Of a stretch of 64,000 nucleotides of DNA, positions 1-8,603 are shown one piece after another. The number at the start of each line of letters is the position of its first letter. Positions within the stretch are counted from its first letter, which is position 1. A model generated the notes under the pieces. That model did not search any database. It was not told the DNA's origin and worked only from the letters and a program-made list of their open reading frames with translations. The DNA is from Caulobacteraceae bacterium. GTDB lineage: Bacteria > Pseudomonadota > Alphaproteobacteria > Caulobacterales > Aquidulcibacteraceae. The stretch covers positions 1-64,000 of the forward strand of contig JADJCG010000013.1 in the NCBI GenBank assembly GCA_016703335.1, written 5' to 3'. Made by a program: the position numbers and the translations under genes.

Positions 1-1297
1 CCCGCCCGACGCTCACGTATTTGAAGCCCTTGGTGCGCATTTCTTCGGGGCGGTAGATGTTGCGGAGGTCGATCACGGTCGGCGTTTTCAGTGCGTCCTT
101 TATGCGATCCAGATCGAGCGCGCGGAATTGATCCCATTCGGTGATGATCACCACCGCATCGGCGTTCTGCACGCAATCGTAGGGGCCGGTGGCGAACGCG
201 ACGTCCTTCAGCATGTGCTTGGCTTCGTTCATGCCTTCGGGGTCGAACGCGCGCACCTTGGCGCCTTCGTCCTGCAGGGCCGGCACGATGTCGAGCGCAG
301 GCGCGTCGCGCATATCGTCCGTGTTCGGCTTGAAGGTAAGGCCAAGCACCGCGATGGTCTTGCCCTTCACGTCGCCGCCCAGCGCGTCGATGATCTTTTG
401 CGCCATCTTCTGCTTGCGCGCGGAGTTCACGCGCACGGTGGCTTCGATGAGTTCGATCGGCGCGTTGTTGTCGCGCGCGGTTTTCATCAGCGCCAGCGTG
501 TCCTTCGGGAAGCACGAGCCGCCATAGCCGGGGCCGGCGTTCAGGAACTTGCGGCCGATGCGGTTGTCGAGGCCGATGCCTTTGGCAACTTCTTGCACGT
601 TGGCGCCGACAGCTTCGCAGAGGTCAGCGATTTCGTTGATGAAGGTGATTTTCATCGCGAGGAAGCCATTGCCAGCATACTTGATCAGCTCAGATGTACG
701 ACGCTCAGTGAACACGATCGGCGTCTCGTTGAGCGAGAGCGGACGATAGAGCTGACGCATCACATCGCGCGCGCGCTCATCATTGGTGCCGACGACGACG
801 CGATCCGGGCGCGTGAAGTCGCCGATGGCGGCGCCTTCGCGGAGAAATTCGGGATTGGAGACGACGGCGAAATCAGCGCCTGGGTTCGTCTTCTTGATGA
901 TGGCTTCGACTTCATCGCCGGTGCCGACCGGCACCGTCGATTTGTTGACGATGACCGTATAGCCGTTGATCAGGCCTGCGATTTCTTCAGCGGCGGCATA
1001 GACGTAGGAGAGATCCGCGTGGCCATCGCCGCGGCGCGAGGGCGTGCCGACGGCGATGAACACCGCGTCCGCGTCGCGGATCGCGGCGCTCGGATCGGTC
1101 GTAAAGAGGCGGCCTTGCTCGACGTTGTCTTTGACCAGTTCATCGAGGCCCGGTTCGAAGATCGGAATTTCGCCCTTCTGCAGACGCGCGATCTTGCCGG
1201 CGTCCTTGTCGACGCAGGTGACGGTGTGGCCGAAATCGGCGAAGCACGCGCCGGAGACGAGGCCCACATAGCCGGTGCCGATCATGGTAACGCGCAT
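1..1297 (-). CDS. ugd: UDP-glucose 6-dehydrogenase (3' end outside window)
   Basis: Oxidises UDP-glucose to UDP-glucuronate with NAD+, in the cytoplasm, feeding surface polysaccharide synthesis. Read on the minus strand, the protein starts MRVTMIGTGYVG (Rossmann GxGxxG at residues 7-12). The catalytic cysteine is Cys262 in GPGYGGSCFPKD, and the conserved NGFLAMKITFINE helix precedes it. About 432 codons are visible and the frame is still open at base 1, so only the last residues are missing. The start ATG shares a base with the upstream gene's TGA (TGATG), which suggests translational coupling. UDP-xylose synthase at 5136-6107 uses its product. Confidence 0.95.
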   Translation of the reverse strand, partial: MRVTMIGTGYVGLVSGACFADFGHTVTCVDKDAGKIARLQKGEIPIFEPGLDELVKDNVEQGRLFTTDPSAAIRDADAVFIAVGTPSRRGDGHADLSYVYAAAEEIAGLINGYTVIVNKSTVPVGTGDEVEAIIKKTNPGADFAVVSNPEFLREGAAIGDFTRPDRVVVGTNDERARDVMRQLYRPLSLNETPIVFTERRTSELIKYAGNGFLAMKITFINEIADLCEAVGANVQEVAKGIGLDNRIGRKFLNAGPGYGGSCFPKDTLALMKTARDNNAPIELIEATVRVNSARKQKMAQKIIDALGGDVKGKTIAVLGLTFKPNTDDMRDAPALDIVPALQDEGAKVRAFDPEGMNEAKHMLKDVAFATGPYDCVQNADAVVIITEWDQFRALDLDRIKDALKTPTVIDLRNIYRPEEMRTKGFKYVSVGR

Positions 1298-1707
1298 CAG
1301 TTCATTCCCTCGTTAGTGCCTTTGGCCCGGCGCAGCGCTTCGTTAACGGCAGCCAGGGCGAGTTTCGCTTCGTCTTCTTTGGCGGTCGTATAGACCACCT
1401 TTCGCGCGCCGCCAGTCTCTACACTCACCGCGAATGCGGGGCGATTGATCTTAAGCACAGGGCTGGCCGCCGCTAATGCAAGGCCAGCGATCCAGAGCGG
1501 CGGAAATTTCAGGAAAAACCCGATCAGCACGAAAGCGCCTGCTATGGTTAGTAGCGTCGGCAACACGGTGGTCTTCGTTGCTGCGTTCTCAATCTGCGGT
1601 GCGGCCGCCTGCGTGATCGCGATGGCGCCGCTTGCGAATTTGATCTCGCGATCGGTGACCGAAAAATCGGCCCCCTTCAGGATCTGCGTCTCACCGCCTT
1701 CGACCAC
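1297..1707 (-). CDS. DUF6232-like small membrane protein
   Basis: A 136-residue protein with a GTG start. The N-terminal 40 residues look like a small beta domain. Two adjacent hydrophobic stretches follow at about residues 49-85, then a soluble tail with a charged helix. The order resembles DUF6232 proteins, whose function is not known. It lies 3 bases after the phosphohexomutase stop, and its TGA overlaps the ugd start, so the three genes probably form one transcript. The family name rests on pattern memory and is not certain. Confidence 0.7.
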   Translation of the reverse strand: MVEGGETQILKGADFSVTDREIKFASGAIAITQAAAPQIENAATKTTVLPTLLTIAGAFVLIGFFLKFPPLWIAGLALAAASPVLKINRPAFAVSVETGGARKVVYTTAKEDEAKLALAAVNEALRRAKGTNEGMN

Positions 1708-1710
1708 GGT

Positions 1711-3233
1711 TCAGATTTCCTGATTGTATTTGCCGACCTCTTGGAAGCGGGCGAGGCGGGGTTTCACCTCTTCGCGGAAGAGCGCCTTCATGTCCTCGTC
1801 GCTGGTCATGCTCTCGACCACGACAACTAGTTCAGGCTTGTTCGATGAGGCGCGCACCAGCACCCAAGCGCCATCTTCCAGTGTGACGCGCGCGCCGTTC
1901 ACCGTGTTCACGTCGCGGATGTTGCGGCCAAGGATTTTGCCCCGTTCGCTGGCCAGCTTTTGATAGTCGGCGACGACGCGATCGACGATGCCGTACTTCC
2001 TTTCATCGTCGCAGTGCGGCGACATGGTCAGCGAGGTGTAGCTCTTCGGCAGCGCATCTTTTAGCTGGCCGAGCGTCTTGCCCGGATTGCGATCCAACAT
2101 GGCGAGCACAGCGGCGGCTGCGACGATGCCGTCGTCATAGCCATTGCCGAGCGGCTCGCGGAAGAAGAAGTGGCCTGACTTTTCAAAGCCCGCGAGCGCG
2201 CCGAGTTCAGTGGTGCGACGCTTGATGTAGGAATGACCAGTTTTCCAGTAATCGACTTTGGCGCCGTTGGCTTTGAGAACGGGATCGATCGCGTAGAGGC
2301 CGGTGGATTTCACGTCGGCGACGAAGGTCGCGTTCTTGTGTGTGGCGCTCAAATCGCGTGCGAGCATGAGGCCGACTTTGTCGGCGAAGATCTCATCGCC
2401 CTGATCATCGACGACGCCGCAACGATCGCCATCGCCGTCGAAGCCGAGCGCGAGATCGGCGCCGTGCTTTTTCACTGCCGCAGCCATGTCGTGCAGCATT
2501 TCGCTGTCTTCGGGGTTGGCGTTGTAGTTGGGGAACGTCCAGTCGAGCGCCGTGTGCAGATCGATTACTTCCGCACCCATGCGGCGGAGCGCTTCGGGGG
2601 CGAACGCGCCGGCGGTGCCGTTGCCGCAGGCGGCGATGACTTTGATCGGGCGGGTGAGTTTCACGCGGTTGACGATGTCGGCAATGTAGCGCTCGCGCAT
2701 GTCCTCGATGCGCTTGTAGGCGCCGCCCGGGCGTTCTTTGAAGTTTCCGCCGAGCACGATGTCGCGGAGCTTGCCCATTTCGTCGGGGCCGAAGGTGAGC
2801 GGGCGATCGGCGCCCATCTTCACGCCGGTCCAGCCGTTTTCGTTGTGGCTTGCGGTCACCATCGCGACGCAGGGAATATCGAGCGCGACTGTGCGAAGTA
2901 AGCGGTCGGCGAGAGGGCGAGGCCGATGTCGTTCACCTCCATGCCGGCCTGCATCAGGCCAAGCGTCAGCGCTTGCTTGATCGAGGTGGAGTAGAAGCGG
3001 AAATCGTGCCCAACGACAATGCGCGGCGCGACGCCGAATTCGTGAATGAGCGTGCCGAGGCCAAGGCCAAGCGCTTGCACGCCGAGCAGGTTCAATTCCG
3101 GCGGCTTATCGTTGCCTTGAATGCCGAACCACCAGCGCGCGTCGTATTCGCGAAAGCCCGTCGGCTTGACCAGCGGCAGCGCTTCGAAGTCAGCGGAATT
3201 GGGCGCGAGGCTTGCGCGCGGCGCAGGCAACAT
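1711..3233 (-). CDS. Phosphomannomutase/phosphoglucomutase, one-base frameshift
   Basis: Interconverts hexose 6- and 1-phosphates, supplying glucose-1-P or mannose-1-P for nucleotide sugars. The phosphoserine loop reads VTASHNENGWTG and the metal loop reads GFDGDGDRCG; the C-terminal phosphate-binding domain is present. The frame breaks near 2888: the N-terminal frame ends after SPTAYFAQ and the next begins ALDIPCVAMVTASHN. Adding one T to the coding strand gives the expected FAQFALDIPC. With that base the gene is 1524 nt, 507 aa, normal for this family (AlgC/ManB type). It is first in the run with the DUF6232-like gene and ugd. The break is probably a sequencing error. Confidence 0.88.
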
Positions 3234-3311
3234 GGGCAGGTTCCAGGTGGTTAGGAGGGAGTGCGGGCGGTGTGGTCGATATGGCCGCGAATTTCAATCC
3301 GCCGCTCTGTC

Positions 3312-3905
3312 TCAGGTGCGCGGCATGATCCGAATACGCGTGATTTCCAGGCCGTAAGCCATGTCTCCCAAGTTCGAGATCGGACGAATGCCGATGGCGT
3401 TCACTGAACTACGGGCTGGCAGCGTAAAGCGCAGCGTTGCGGTTTCTGGCGGCGCGGTTTGCGTGACCCACGGCGAGGGGCCGTTGTCGCTGCTGCGCAG
3501 ACTGATCGCCAATTGGTTGGCGGCGTTCACCGGTAGCGGATTGTAGCTCACCTCAATGACCACAGGCCGGTCGCTGATTGCGGCGCTGACCTCGGGCGAG
3601 ATCAACAATTGTGTGCCGGTTTCCTCGGGCGCCGGCGGCGCGACGGCTTGTTCCGGCTTTTGCGCCACGCGGAGGCGCAGCGGCCGCCCAAACCAGTCGC
3701 GCACGACCGTCATTTCTTCGCTGCCCGCGGCGGGCGTGTTGAAGCCGTAGCCTTGATAGACAAGCCAGCCACTGTCCTGAGCAGCCGCCATGGGCGCGGG
3801 CTCCCGCGGCCAAGATTGGGGCCGGAGGCTCACGACGATTGCCGCCGCGGCGATCAGAAGCGCGAGCGGGTAGAAGATCAGTGGGTGGAACAGCCAGTGA
3901 CGCAT
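3312..3905 (-). CDS. Membrane-anchored protein of unknown function
   Basis: A 197-residue protein starting at the ATG at 3905 (MRHWLFHPLIFYPL), chosen because a single transmembrane helix begins directly after it. The rest is a predicted periplasmic beta-rich domain ending in ITRIRIMPRT. I do not recognise a catalytic motif. It lies upstream of the phosphohexomutase on the same strand, with 78 bases between, and is divergent from gpmA. A role in envelope or polysaccharide biology is only a guess from position. Confidence 0.7.
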   Translation of the reverse strand: MRHWLFHPLIFYPLALLIAAAAIVVSLRPQSWPREPAPMAAAQDSGWLVYQGYGFNTPAAGSEEMTVVRDWFGRPLRLRVAQKPEQAVAPPAPEETGTQLLISPEVSAAISDRPVVIEVSYNPLPVNAANQLAISLRSSDNGPSPWVTQTAPPETATLRFTLPARSSVNAIGIRPISNLGDMAYGLEITRIRIMPRT

Positions 3906-3991
3906 TGGCTCGGGTGTAGCGTGCCTGAGCGGGAGCGTCCAAGCGGCTTCGGCTCTTGACGGGCCGGGGCCAGCCTGTGAGCAAGCGGGCC

Positions 3992-4708
3992 ATGCCCTAT
4001 CTCGCACTGCTTCGTCACGGCCAGAGCCAGTGGAATCTGGAAAACCGCTTCACCGGCTGGGTGGATGTGGACCTGACGCCAGCCGGAGAGGCCCAAGCGC
4101 GCCGTTCCGGCGAATTGCTGGCCGAGAGCGGCGTGGCCTTCGACAAGTTGTTCACATCCGTACAGACGCGCGCGGTCCGGACCGGGTCATTGGCGACTGA
4201 GGCGGCAAAGCTCGCTTGGCTGCCGGTCGAGCGCGACTGGCGCCTGAACGAGCGCCATTACGGTGCGCTGACTGGGCTCAATAAGGCAGAAACCGCCGCC
4301 AAGCATGGCGAAGACAAAGTGCTGGTTTGGCGCCGGTCCTACGACGTGCCGCCACCGCAGCTCGAAGCGGGCGGCGAGTTCGATCTTTCCAAGGATCGCC
4401 GCTATGCCGGCATCACCGTGCCGGCCACCGAGTCCTTGAAACTAACGCTTGAGCGCGTGCTGCCGTACTGGCGCGAGGCCATCGCGCCGGATTTGAAGGC
4501 AGGAAAGAATCTGATCATCGCCGCGCACGGCAACTCGCTGCGCGCAATTGTGAAGCACCTCTTCAACGTGCCGGACGCCGATATCGTCCACGTCGAAATC
4601 CCGACCGGCAATCCGTTGCTGATCGAACTCGACGCGGACTTGAAGCCGATCTCGGTGCGTTACCTCGATGAGGACCGCGCCGAGAAGTTGCCCGCTCTGC
4701 CTGCGTGA
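3992..4708 (+). CDS. gpmA: 2,3-bisphosphoglycerate-dependent phosphoglycerate mutase
   Basis: Interconverts 3- and 2-phosphoglycerate in glycolysis. The phosphohistidine motif LLRHGQSQWN is at residues 6-15 (His9), followed by RFTGWVDVDLT, ERHYGALTGLNK and the second histidine in AAHGNSLRA. The length, 238 aa, fits the dPGM family. An in-frame GTG at 3977 (five residues longer) is an alternative start. The stop overlaps the next gene's start (GTGA). Confidence 0.95.
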   Translation: MPYLALLRHGQSQWNLENRFTGWVDVDLTPAGEAQARRSGELLAESGVAFDKLFTSVQTRAVRTGSLATEAAKLAWLPVERDWRLNERHYGALTGLNKAETAAKHGEDKVLVWRRSYDVPPPQLEAGGEFDLSKDRRYAGITVPATESLKLTLERVLPYWREAIAPDLKAGKNLIIAAHGNSLRAIVKHLFNVPDADIVHVEIPTGNPLLIELDADLKPISVRYLDEDRAEKLPALPA

Positions 4709-5139
4709 GCGACATCGATTTCATGCGGCGAGCCTTGTCGCTCGCTTCGTCTGGCGTCGGCCTGACCGGCGACAATCCTTCTGTCGCTTGTGTGATTGTC
4801 CGCGATGGCGTGGTGATCGCGGAAGCGCGCACGGCGGATGGCGGACGCCCACACGCAGAAGAGCGGGCTGTGGCGCTGACGGACGCGCGCGACGCGACTG
4901 TGTATGTGACGCTGGAACCGTGCGCGAAGCGGAGTGCGGGCGGCGCCTCGTGCTCCGAAATGCTCATTCAAGCTGGTGTGGCACGGGTCGTTATTGCCGT
5001 GGGTGATCCGCACCCGCTCGTTGCGGGCGCCGGCATCGAACGGCTACGCGCGGCGGGCGTAGAGGTCGAAGTCGGAATATTGGCCGATGAGGGGCGGGCC
5101 TTGAACGCCGGCTTCTTCGCGAAGTGGGGCGCGTTCTAG
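4705..5139 (+). CDS. RibD-like deaminase, deaminase domain only
   Basis: A 144-residue zinc deaminase. The zinc site shows as PHAEERA and TLEPCAKRSAGGASCSE, and the later DPHPLVAGAGIERL segment is typical of the riboflavin enzyme RibD. The C-terminal reductase domain of ordinary RibD is absent. It probably deaminates a pyrimidine or related amino group. The GTG start overlaps the gpmA TGA by four bases. Its TAG overlaps the convergent stop of the UDP-xylose synthase gene, so no terminator separates them. Confidence 0.82.
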   Translation: MSDIDFMRRALSLASSGVGLTGDNPSVACVIVRDGVVIAEARTADGGRPHAEERAVALTDARDATVYVTLEPCAKRSAGGASCSEMLIQAGVARVVIAVGDPHPLVAGAGIERLRAAGVEVEVGILADEGRALNAGFFAKWGAF

Positions 5140-6107
5140 CGTTTGCCGACGATCAGTGGATCGTTCTCTTTTACCAGACCGTCGAAGTACTCGATGGTTT
5201 TAACCAGGCCGTCGCGCAGCTGAATCTTCGGCGCCCAATTCAGCACTTCGCGCGCTTTTTCGATGTTGGGTTGACGCTGCTTTGGATCGTCACTCGGCAG
5301 TGGCTTATACTCGAGCTTTGATTTTGCGCCGGTGAGTTCGATCACGGCTTCGGCGAGTTGCTTGATCGTGAACTCGTTCGGATTGCCGAGATTGATCGGC
5401 CCCGGCAGATCGCCGTCCGTATCCATGAACGTGATGAAAGCGTTGATCAGATCGTCGACGTAGCAGAACGAGCGCGTTTGCAGGCCGTCTCCATAGAGCG
5501 TGATGTTCTCGCCGCGCAGCGCTTGCACGATGAAGTTGCTGACCACGCGGCCGTCGTTGGGATGCATGCGCGGGCCGTACGTGTTGAAGATGCGCGCGAC
5601 ACGAATGTCGGTCTTGTGCTGGCGATAATAGTCAAAAAACAATGTCTCGGCGCAGCGTTTGCCTTCGTCGTAGCAAGAGCGGATGCCGATTGGATTGACG
5701 CGGCCCCAGTATTCTTCGGGCTGAGGGTGCACGTCCGGATCGCCGTACACTTCCGAGGTCGAAGCCTGGAAGATGCGCGCCTTCAGGCGCTTGGCGAGGC
5801 CCAGCATGTTGATGGCGCCGTGGACGCTGGTCTTCGTCGTTTGCACCGGGTCGTGCTGGTAGTGCACGGGCGAGGCGGGGCAGGCCAAGTTGTAGATCTG
5901 ATCGACCTCGACATAGAGCGGGAAGGTCACGTCGTGGCGCAGGAACTCGAAGTTCGGTTGGTTGAGCAGGTGCGCAATGTTGCGCTTGCGGCCGGTGAAG
6001 AGATTGTCGGCGCAGACGACATCGTCGCCGCGCGCGACGAGCCGATCGCACAGGTGTGAACCGAGAAAACCGGAGCCGCCGGTGACGAGAATGCGCCGTT
6101 CAAACAT
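5136..6107 (-). CDS. uxs: UDP-glucuronate decarboxylase (UDP-xylose synthase)
   Basis: Converts UDP-glucuronate to UDP-xylose with bound NAD+. This 323-residue extended SDR protein has the glycine motif VTGGSGFLGSHL near the N-terminus, the TSEVYGDP segment, the catalytic YDEGKR (Tyr-x3-Lys) and the RIFNTYGPRM motif typical of the family. Together with ugd and the phosphohexomutase it gives a hexose-P to UDP-xylose route. The stop overlaps the convergent deaminase gene. Confidence 0.93.
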   Translation of the reverse strand: MFERRILVTGGSGFLGSHLCDRLVARGDDVVCADNLFTGRKRNIAHLLNQPNFEFLRHDVTFPLYVEVDQIYNLACPASPVHYQHDPVQTTKTSVHGAINMLGLAKRLKARIFQASTSEVYGDPDVHPQPEEYWGRVNPIGIRSCYDEGKRCAETLFFDYYRQHKTDIRVARIFNTYGPRMHPNDGRVVSNFIVQALRGENITLYGDGLQTRSFCYVDDLINAFITFMDTDGDLPGPINLGNPNEFTIKQLAEAVIELTGAKSKLEYKPLPSDDPKQRQPNIEKAREVLNWAPKIQLRDGLVKTIEYFDGLVKENDPLIVGKR

Positions 6108-6353
6108 GTGGTTTGCTTAGGAGGTCCCTTATGGGTGTTTGAGAGGGCGATCAAATCTCGTCCCAGGGCGCTTTGCGGCGCCAGCGGCGAGGCAAGATTA
6201 TCCACAGGGACGCTGAGGACACAGCCAAGTCTAATTACCGCCCGGTAATGACCTCCGAGGCTTCAAATTTTCCCGGAACAAGGCCAATTGCTGTCCATCG
6301 AAGCGGACTGGCTTTTCGGGTTTGTCGTCGGCCGCGGGATGGAGAAATCTCAA

Positions 6354-7109
6354 ATGAAGAAAACCGCATTGCTCGCGGCGGTCGCCGCTGTTCGTCGCCA
6401 CGCCTGCCTTGGCTCACTGGCGGCCACGTTGGTGTTACCTACGGCAACACTGAATCTGACGCGACCGAGGGGTGACACTTGGCAGGTTGAAGGTGCCTTG
6501 GGCGGCGCCAGTGGCGCTGTCGGCTATCAAATCGATGGCGGCATCGGCAGCACCGACGCCGACGGCAGCGATATCGATCACCACACCATCGCTGGCCACC
6601 TCTACTGGCACACCGACAATTGGAACCTCGGCGCGGTGTTCGCGACCACGAGCATCGAAGATGACGTCACCAGCGTGGACGAGACTGTTTACGGCATCGA
6701 AGGCACGGTCAACGTTGCGCCGAACGCGGTGATCTTCGGTAGCTACACTGTCGGTGAAACCGAATTCCTGATCGATCTCGACACGTGGAACGCCGACATC
6801 GGACTGAACTACTACTTCACCGACAACTTCCGTGTCAGCGGCACGCTCGGCACCGGCAACCTCGATGCCGGCGGCGGTGCGGACGTCGATACGTCTTCAT
6901 ACGGCATCAGCGGCGAGTGGCAGATGGCGTCCGCGCCAGTGAGCTTCCGCGCAGGCTGGAGCACAATCGATACGGATGCGTTCGGTGAGTACGACACGTT
7001 CTCGCTCGGCGTTCGCTGGAACTTCGGCGGCACGCTGCGCGAGCGTGACACCGCTACGCCGTTCGAGACCCAAACGGGCCTCTATCAGCGTGTTTACGCG
7101 ATCCAGTAA
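6354..7109 (+). CDS. Outer-membrane beta-barrel porin-like protein, frameshifted N-terminus
   Basis: From about 6475 on the protein is rich in alternating polar and hydrophobic strands with Gly, Asp and aromatic residues, typical of a small outer-membrane barrel. It ends SLGVRWNFGG followed by a short tail. The start MKKTALLAAVAA is a signal peptide, but the frame then shifts. A signal-peptide-like ATPALAH lies in one other frame and HVGVTYGNTESDATEG in another, before GDTWQVEG rejoins the main frame. One extra G in the GGGG at about 6469-6472 explains the last shift. The first strands are therefore garbled here. A strong terminator follows. Confidence 0.7.
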   Translation: MKKTALLAAVAAVRRHACLGSLAATLVLPTATLNLTRPRGDTWQVEGALGGASGAVGYQIDGGIGSTDADGSDIDHHTIAGHLYWHTDNWNLGAVFATTSIEDDVTSVDETVYGIEGTVNVAPNAVIFGSYTVGETEFLIDLDTWNADIGLNYYFTDNFRVSGTLGTGNLDAGGGADVDTSSYGISGEWQMASAPVSFRAGWSTIDTDAFGEYDTFSLGVRWNFGGTLRERDTATPFETQTGLYQRVYAIQ

Positions 7110-7136
7110 GAGCGTTGAGCTCAAGCCAGCTATTAA

Positions 7137-7164
7137 GGGCGCTCCTTCCGGGAGCGCCCTTTTT
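7137..7164 (+). terminator. Rho-independent terminator after the porin-like gene
   Basis: A perfect 9-bp stem, GGGCGCTCC (7137-7145) with GGAGCGCCC (7151-7159), a five-base loop, then TTTTT. It lies 28 bases after the porin stop. Confidence 0.9.
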
Positions 7165-7192
7165 GCTGCGCGGTGGCGGAAAGCTCGGGTTT

Positions 7193-7387
7193 GGGGGGCG
7201 GGGGGGGGGGGGGTTTGCCGGCGCGAATGGCGAAGAGATCGCGTCCGCGCCAGCGCATCCACGTGTCAGCTGGACTGATCCTGGCCCGAAGGAGTTCGAC
7301 ACCGAACTCTCCCTCGGGGGGGGGGGGGCGGGCGCGGGGGGGGGAGGGGGGGGGGCGGGGGGCCGGGGGGGGGGGGGGGGGGGGGGG
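7193..7387. repeat. Poly-G low-complexity tract
   Basis: A run of 14 G lies at 7200-7213, and 7316-7387 is about 72 bases of almost pure G with a few C or A. Between them, 7214-7315 is ordinary sequence. No other place in the window looks like this. It could be a true G-quadruplex-forming repeat or a base-calling artefact. The minus strand encodes runs of proline through it (7133-7417). The 101 normal bases between the tracts could belong to a damaged minus-strand gene. Confidence 0.85.
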
Positions 7388-7441
7388 TGCGTATTCCAGT
7401 CGTGCTGGAGTAGTCACTCCGCTGTTCGCGCAACGCCAGCG

Positions 7442-7621
7442 CTAGCGTAATTTCGCGATAGTGAGGCCGTCGACTTTGGCGCGGTCTTTTACGGATTCTT
7501 CGCTGCGGGTGAGCGCCTTGGCGATGGCTTTGAGCGACATGCCTTTGCCCGCGAATTGGTGCAGCTTTTGAATCTCGTCCTGCCGCCAGGGCTGACGGTG
7601 GCGTTCAAAGCGTTCGCTCAT
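7442..7621 (-). CDS. Small helix-turn-helix (SANT/GcrA-like) protein, 59 aa
   Basis: A short gene starting MSERFERHRQPW, with a helix-turn-helix-like core (DEIQKL ... MSLKAIAKALTRSEESVKDRA) and ending IAKLR. The layout, a tryptophan then three helices with SLKAIAKAL in the middle, recalls the DNA-binding segments of GcrA or SANT/Myb-like proteins. Its ATG overlaps the kdsA stop by four bases (ATGA), so it is probably translated with kdsA. The coupling and clean composition make it likely to be real. The DNA-binding role is inferred. Confidence 0.65.
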   Translation of the reverse strand: MSERFERHRQPWRQDEIQKLHQFAGKGMSLKAIAKALTRSEESVKDRAKVDGLTIAKLR

Positions 7622-8478
7622 TCGGCGGCGATCGCGGCGCGTTTGGCGAGCTTGTCGAAGGCGACGAGGTCGCCGACGAGATCTTCGAGTTGATCGAAGG
7701 GCACCATGTTGGGGCCGTCGCTCGGGGCGTTGTCCGGATCGGGATGGGCTTCGAGGAAGACGGCGGCGACGCCGATCGCAACGGCCGCGCGCGCGAGGAT
7801 GGGGACGAATTGGCGCTCACCGCCGCTGGTGTCACCGCGGCCGCCGGGTTGTTGGACGCTGTGGGTGGCGTCGAACACGACGGGGGCGCCGAAGCTCTTC
7901 ATGATCGGGATCGCGCGCATGTCGGAGACGAGCGTGTTGTAGCCGAACGAAGCGCCGCGCTCGCACGCCATAACGTTCGGGTTGCCGCTGCCCGTGATCT
8001 TGGCGATCACGTTCTTCATATCCCACGGCGCCAAGAACTGACCCTTCTTCACGTTGATCGCTTTGCCGGTTTCGGCGGCGGCGACGAGCAGGTCGGTTTG
8101 GCGGCAGAGGAAAGCCGGGATTTGGAGGACATCCACGACTTCGGCGACTTCGGCGCATTGCTCGGGCAAGTGCACGTCGGTGATTACCGGCACGCCGATC
8201 TTCTTGCGGATCTCTTCGAAGATCGGAGCGGCGGTGTCGAAGCCCGCGCCGCGCTTAGTTGAGAGGCTGGAGCGATTGGCTTTGTCGAAACTGGTTTTGT
8301 AAATGAACCCGGCGCCTGCGCGCTTGAACACATCGCGGAGAAACTCTGCGGTTTCGAGCGCGTGCTGGCGGCTCTCGAGCTGGCACGGGCCGCAGATGAA
8401 AGTGAGCGGCAGGTTATTACCGATCTCAAGCGGCGTGCTCTCAACGCGCGGAATGCGAATGACGGAGGCGGGGTTCAT
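7618..8478 (-). CDS. kdsA: 3-deoxy-8-phosphooctulonate (Kdo-8-P) synthase
   Basis: Condenses arabinose-5-phosphate with phosphoenolpyruvate to Kdo-8-phosphate, for lipopolysaccharide. The protein is 286 aa, with the family segments FICGPCQLES, YKTSFDKANRSS, TDVHLPEQ, KGQFLAPWDM and VFDATHSVQQPGG. The ATG at 8478 is preceded by AAAGGA about seven bases upstream and is preferred to the longer in-frame start at 8499. The HTH-like small gene follows with a four-base overlap. Arabinose-5-P isomerase (12731-13708), which makes its substrate, is in the same region. Confidence 0.96.
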   Translation of the reverse strand: MNPASVIRIPRVESTPLEIGNNLPLTFICGPCQLESRQHALETAEFLRDVFKRAGAGFIYKTSFDKANRSSLSTKRGAGFDTAAPIFEEIRKKIGVPVITDVHLPEQCAEVAEVVDVLQIPAFLCRQTDLLVAAAETGKAINVKKGQFLAPWDMKNVIAKITGSGNPNVMACERGASFGYNTLVSDMRAIPIMKSFGAPVVFDATHSVQQPGGRGDTSGGERQFVPILARAAVAIGVAAVFLEAHPDPDNAPSDGPNMVPFDQLEDLVGDLVAFDKLAKRAAIAAE

Positions 8479-8603
8479 GGCTGTCCTTTGTGGGAGCACG
8501 ACACTTAGGCCGTAGCGCTTATGGGCTCAACCTCACACGCGCGTGTGGCTGCTATGAAAAGGCTGTCAGGGATGGCGTTTTCTATGGCCGGCATCGGCCG
8601 CGC

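Noticed and set aside
128..1393. Plus-strand 421-residue open frame over the ugd region
   Set aside because: It runs antisense to a gene with full ugd motifs and shows no family of its own; in GC-rich DNA such antisense frames are usual.
2233..2901. Plus-strand 222-residue frame
   Set aside because: Antisense to the phosphohexomutase, which has clear catalytic motifs.
7133..7417. Minus-strand frame with poly-proline runs
   Set aside because: The proline runs are the minus-strand reading of the poly-G tract, and the frame runs into the terminator; only the middle segment might be real, noted in the findings.
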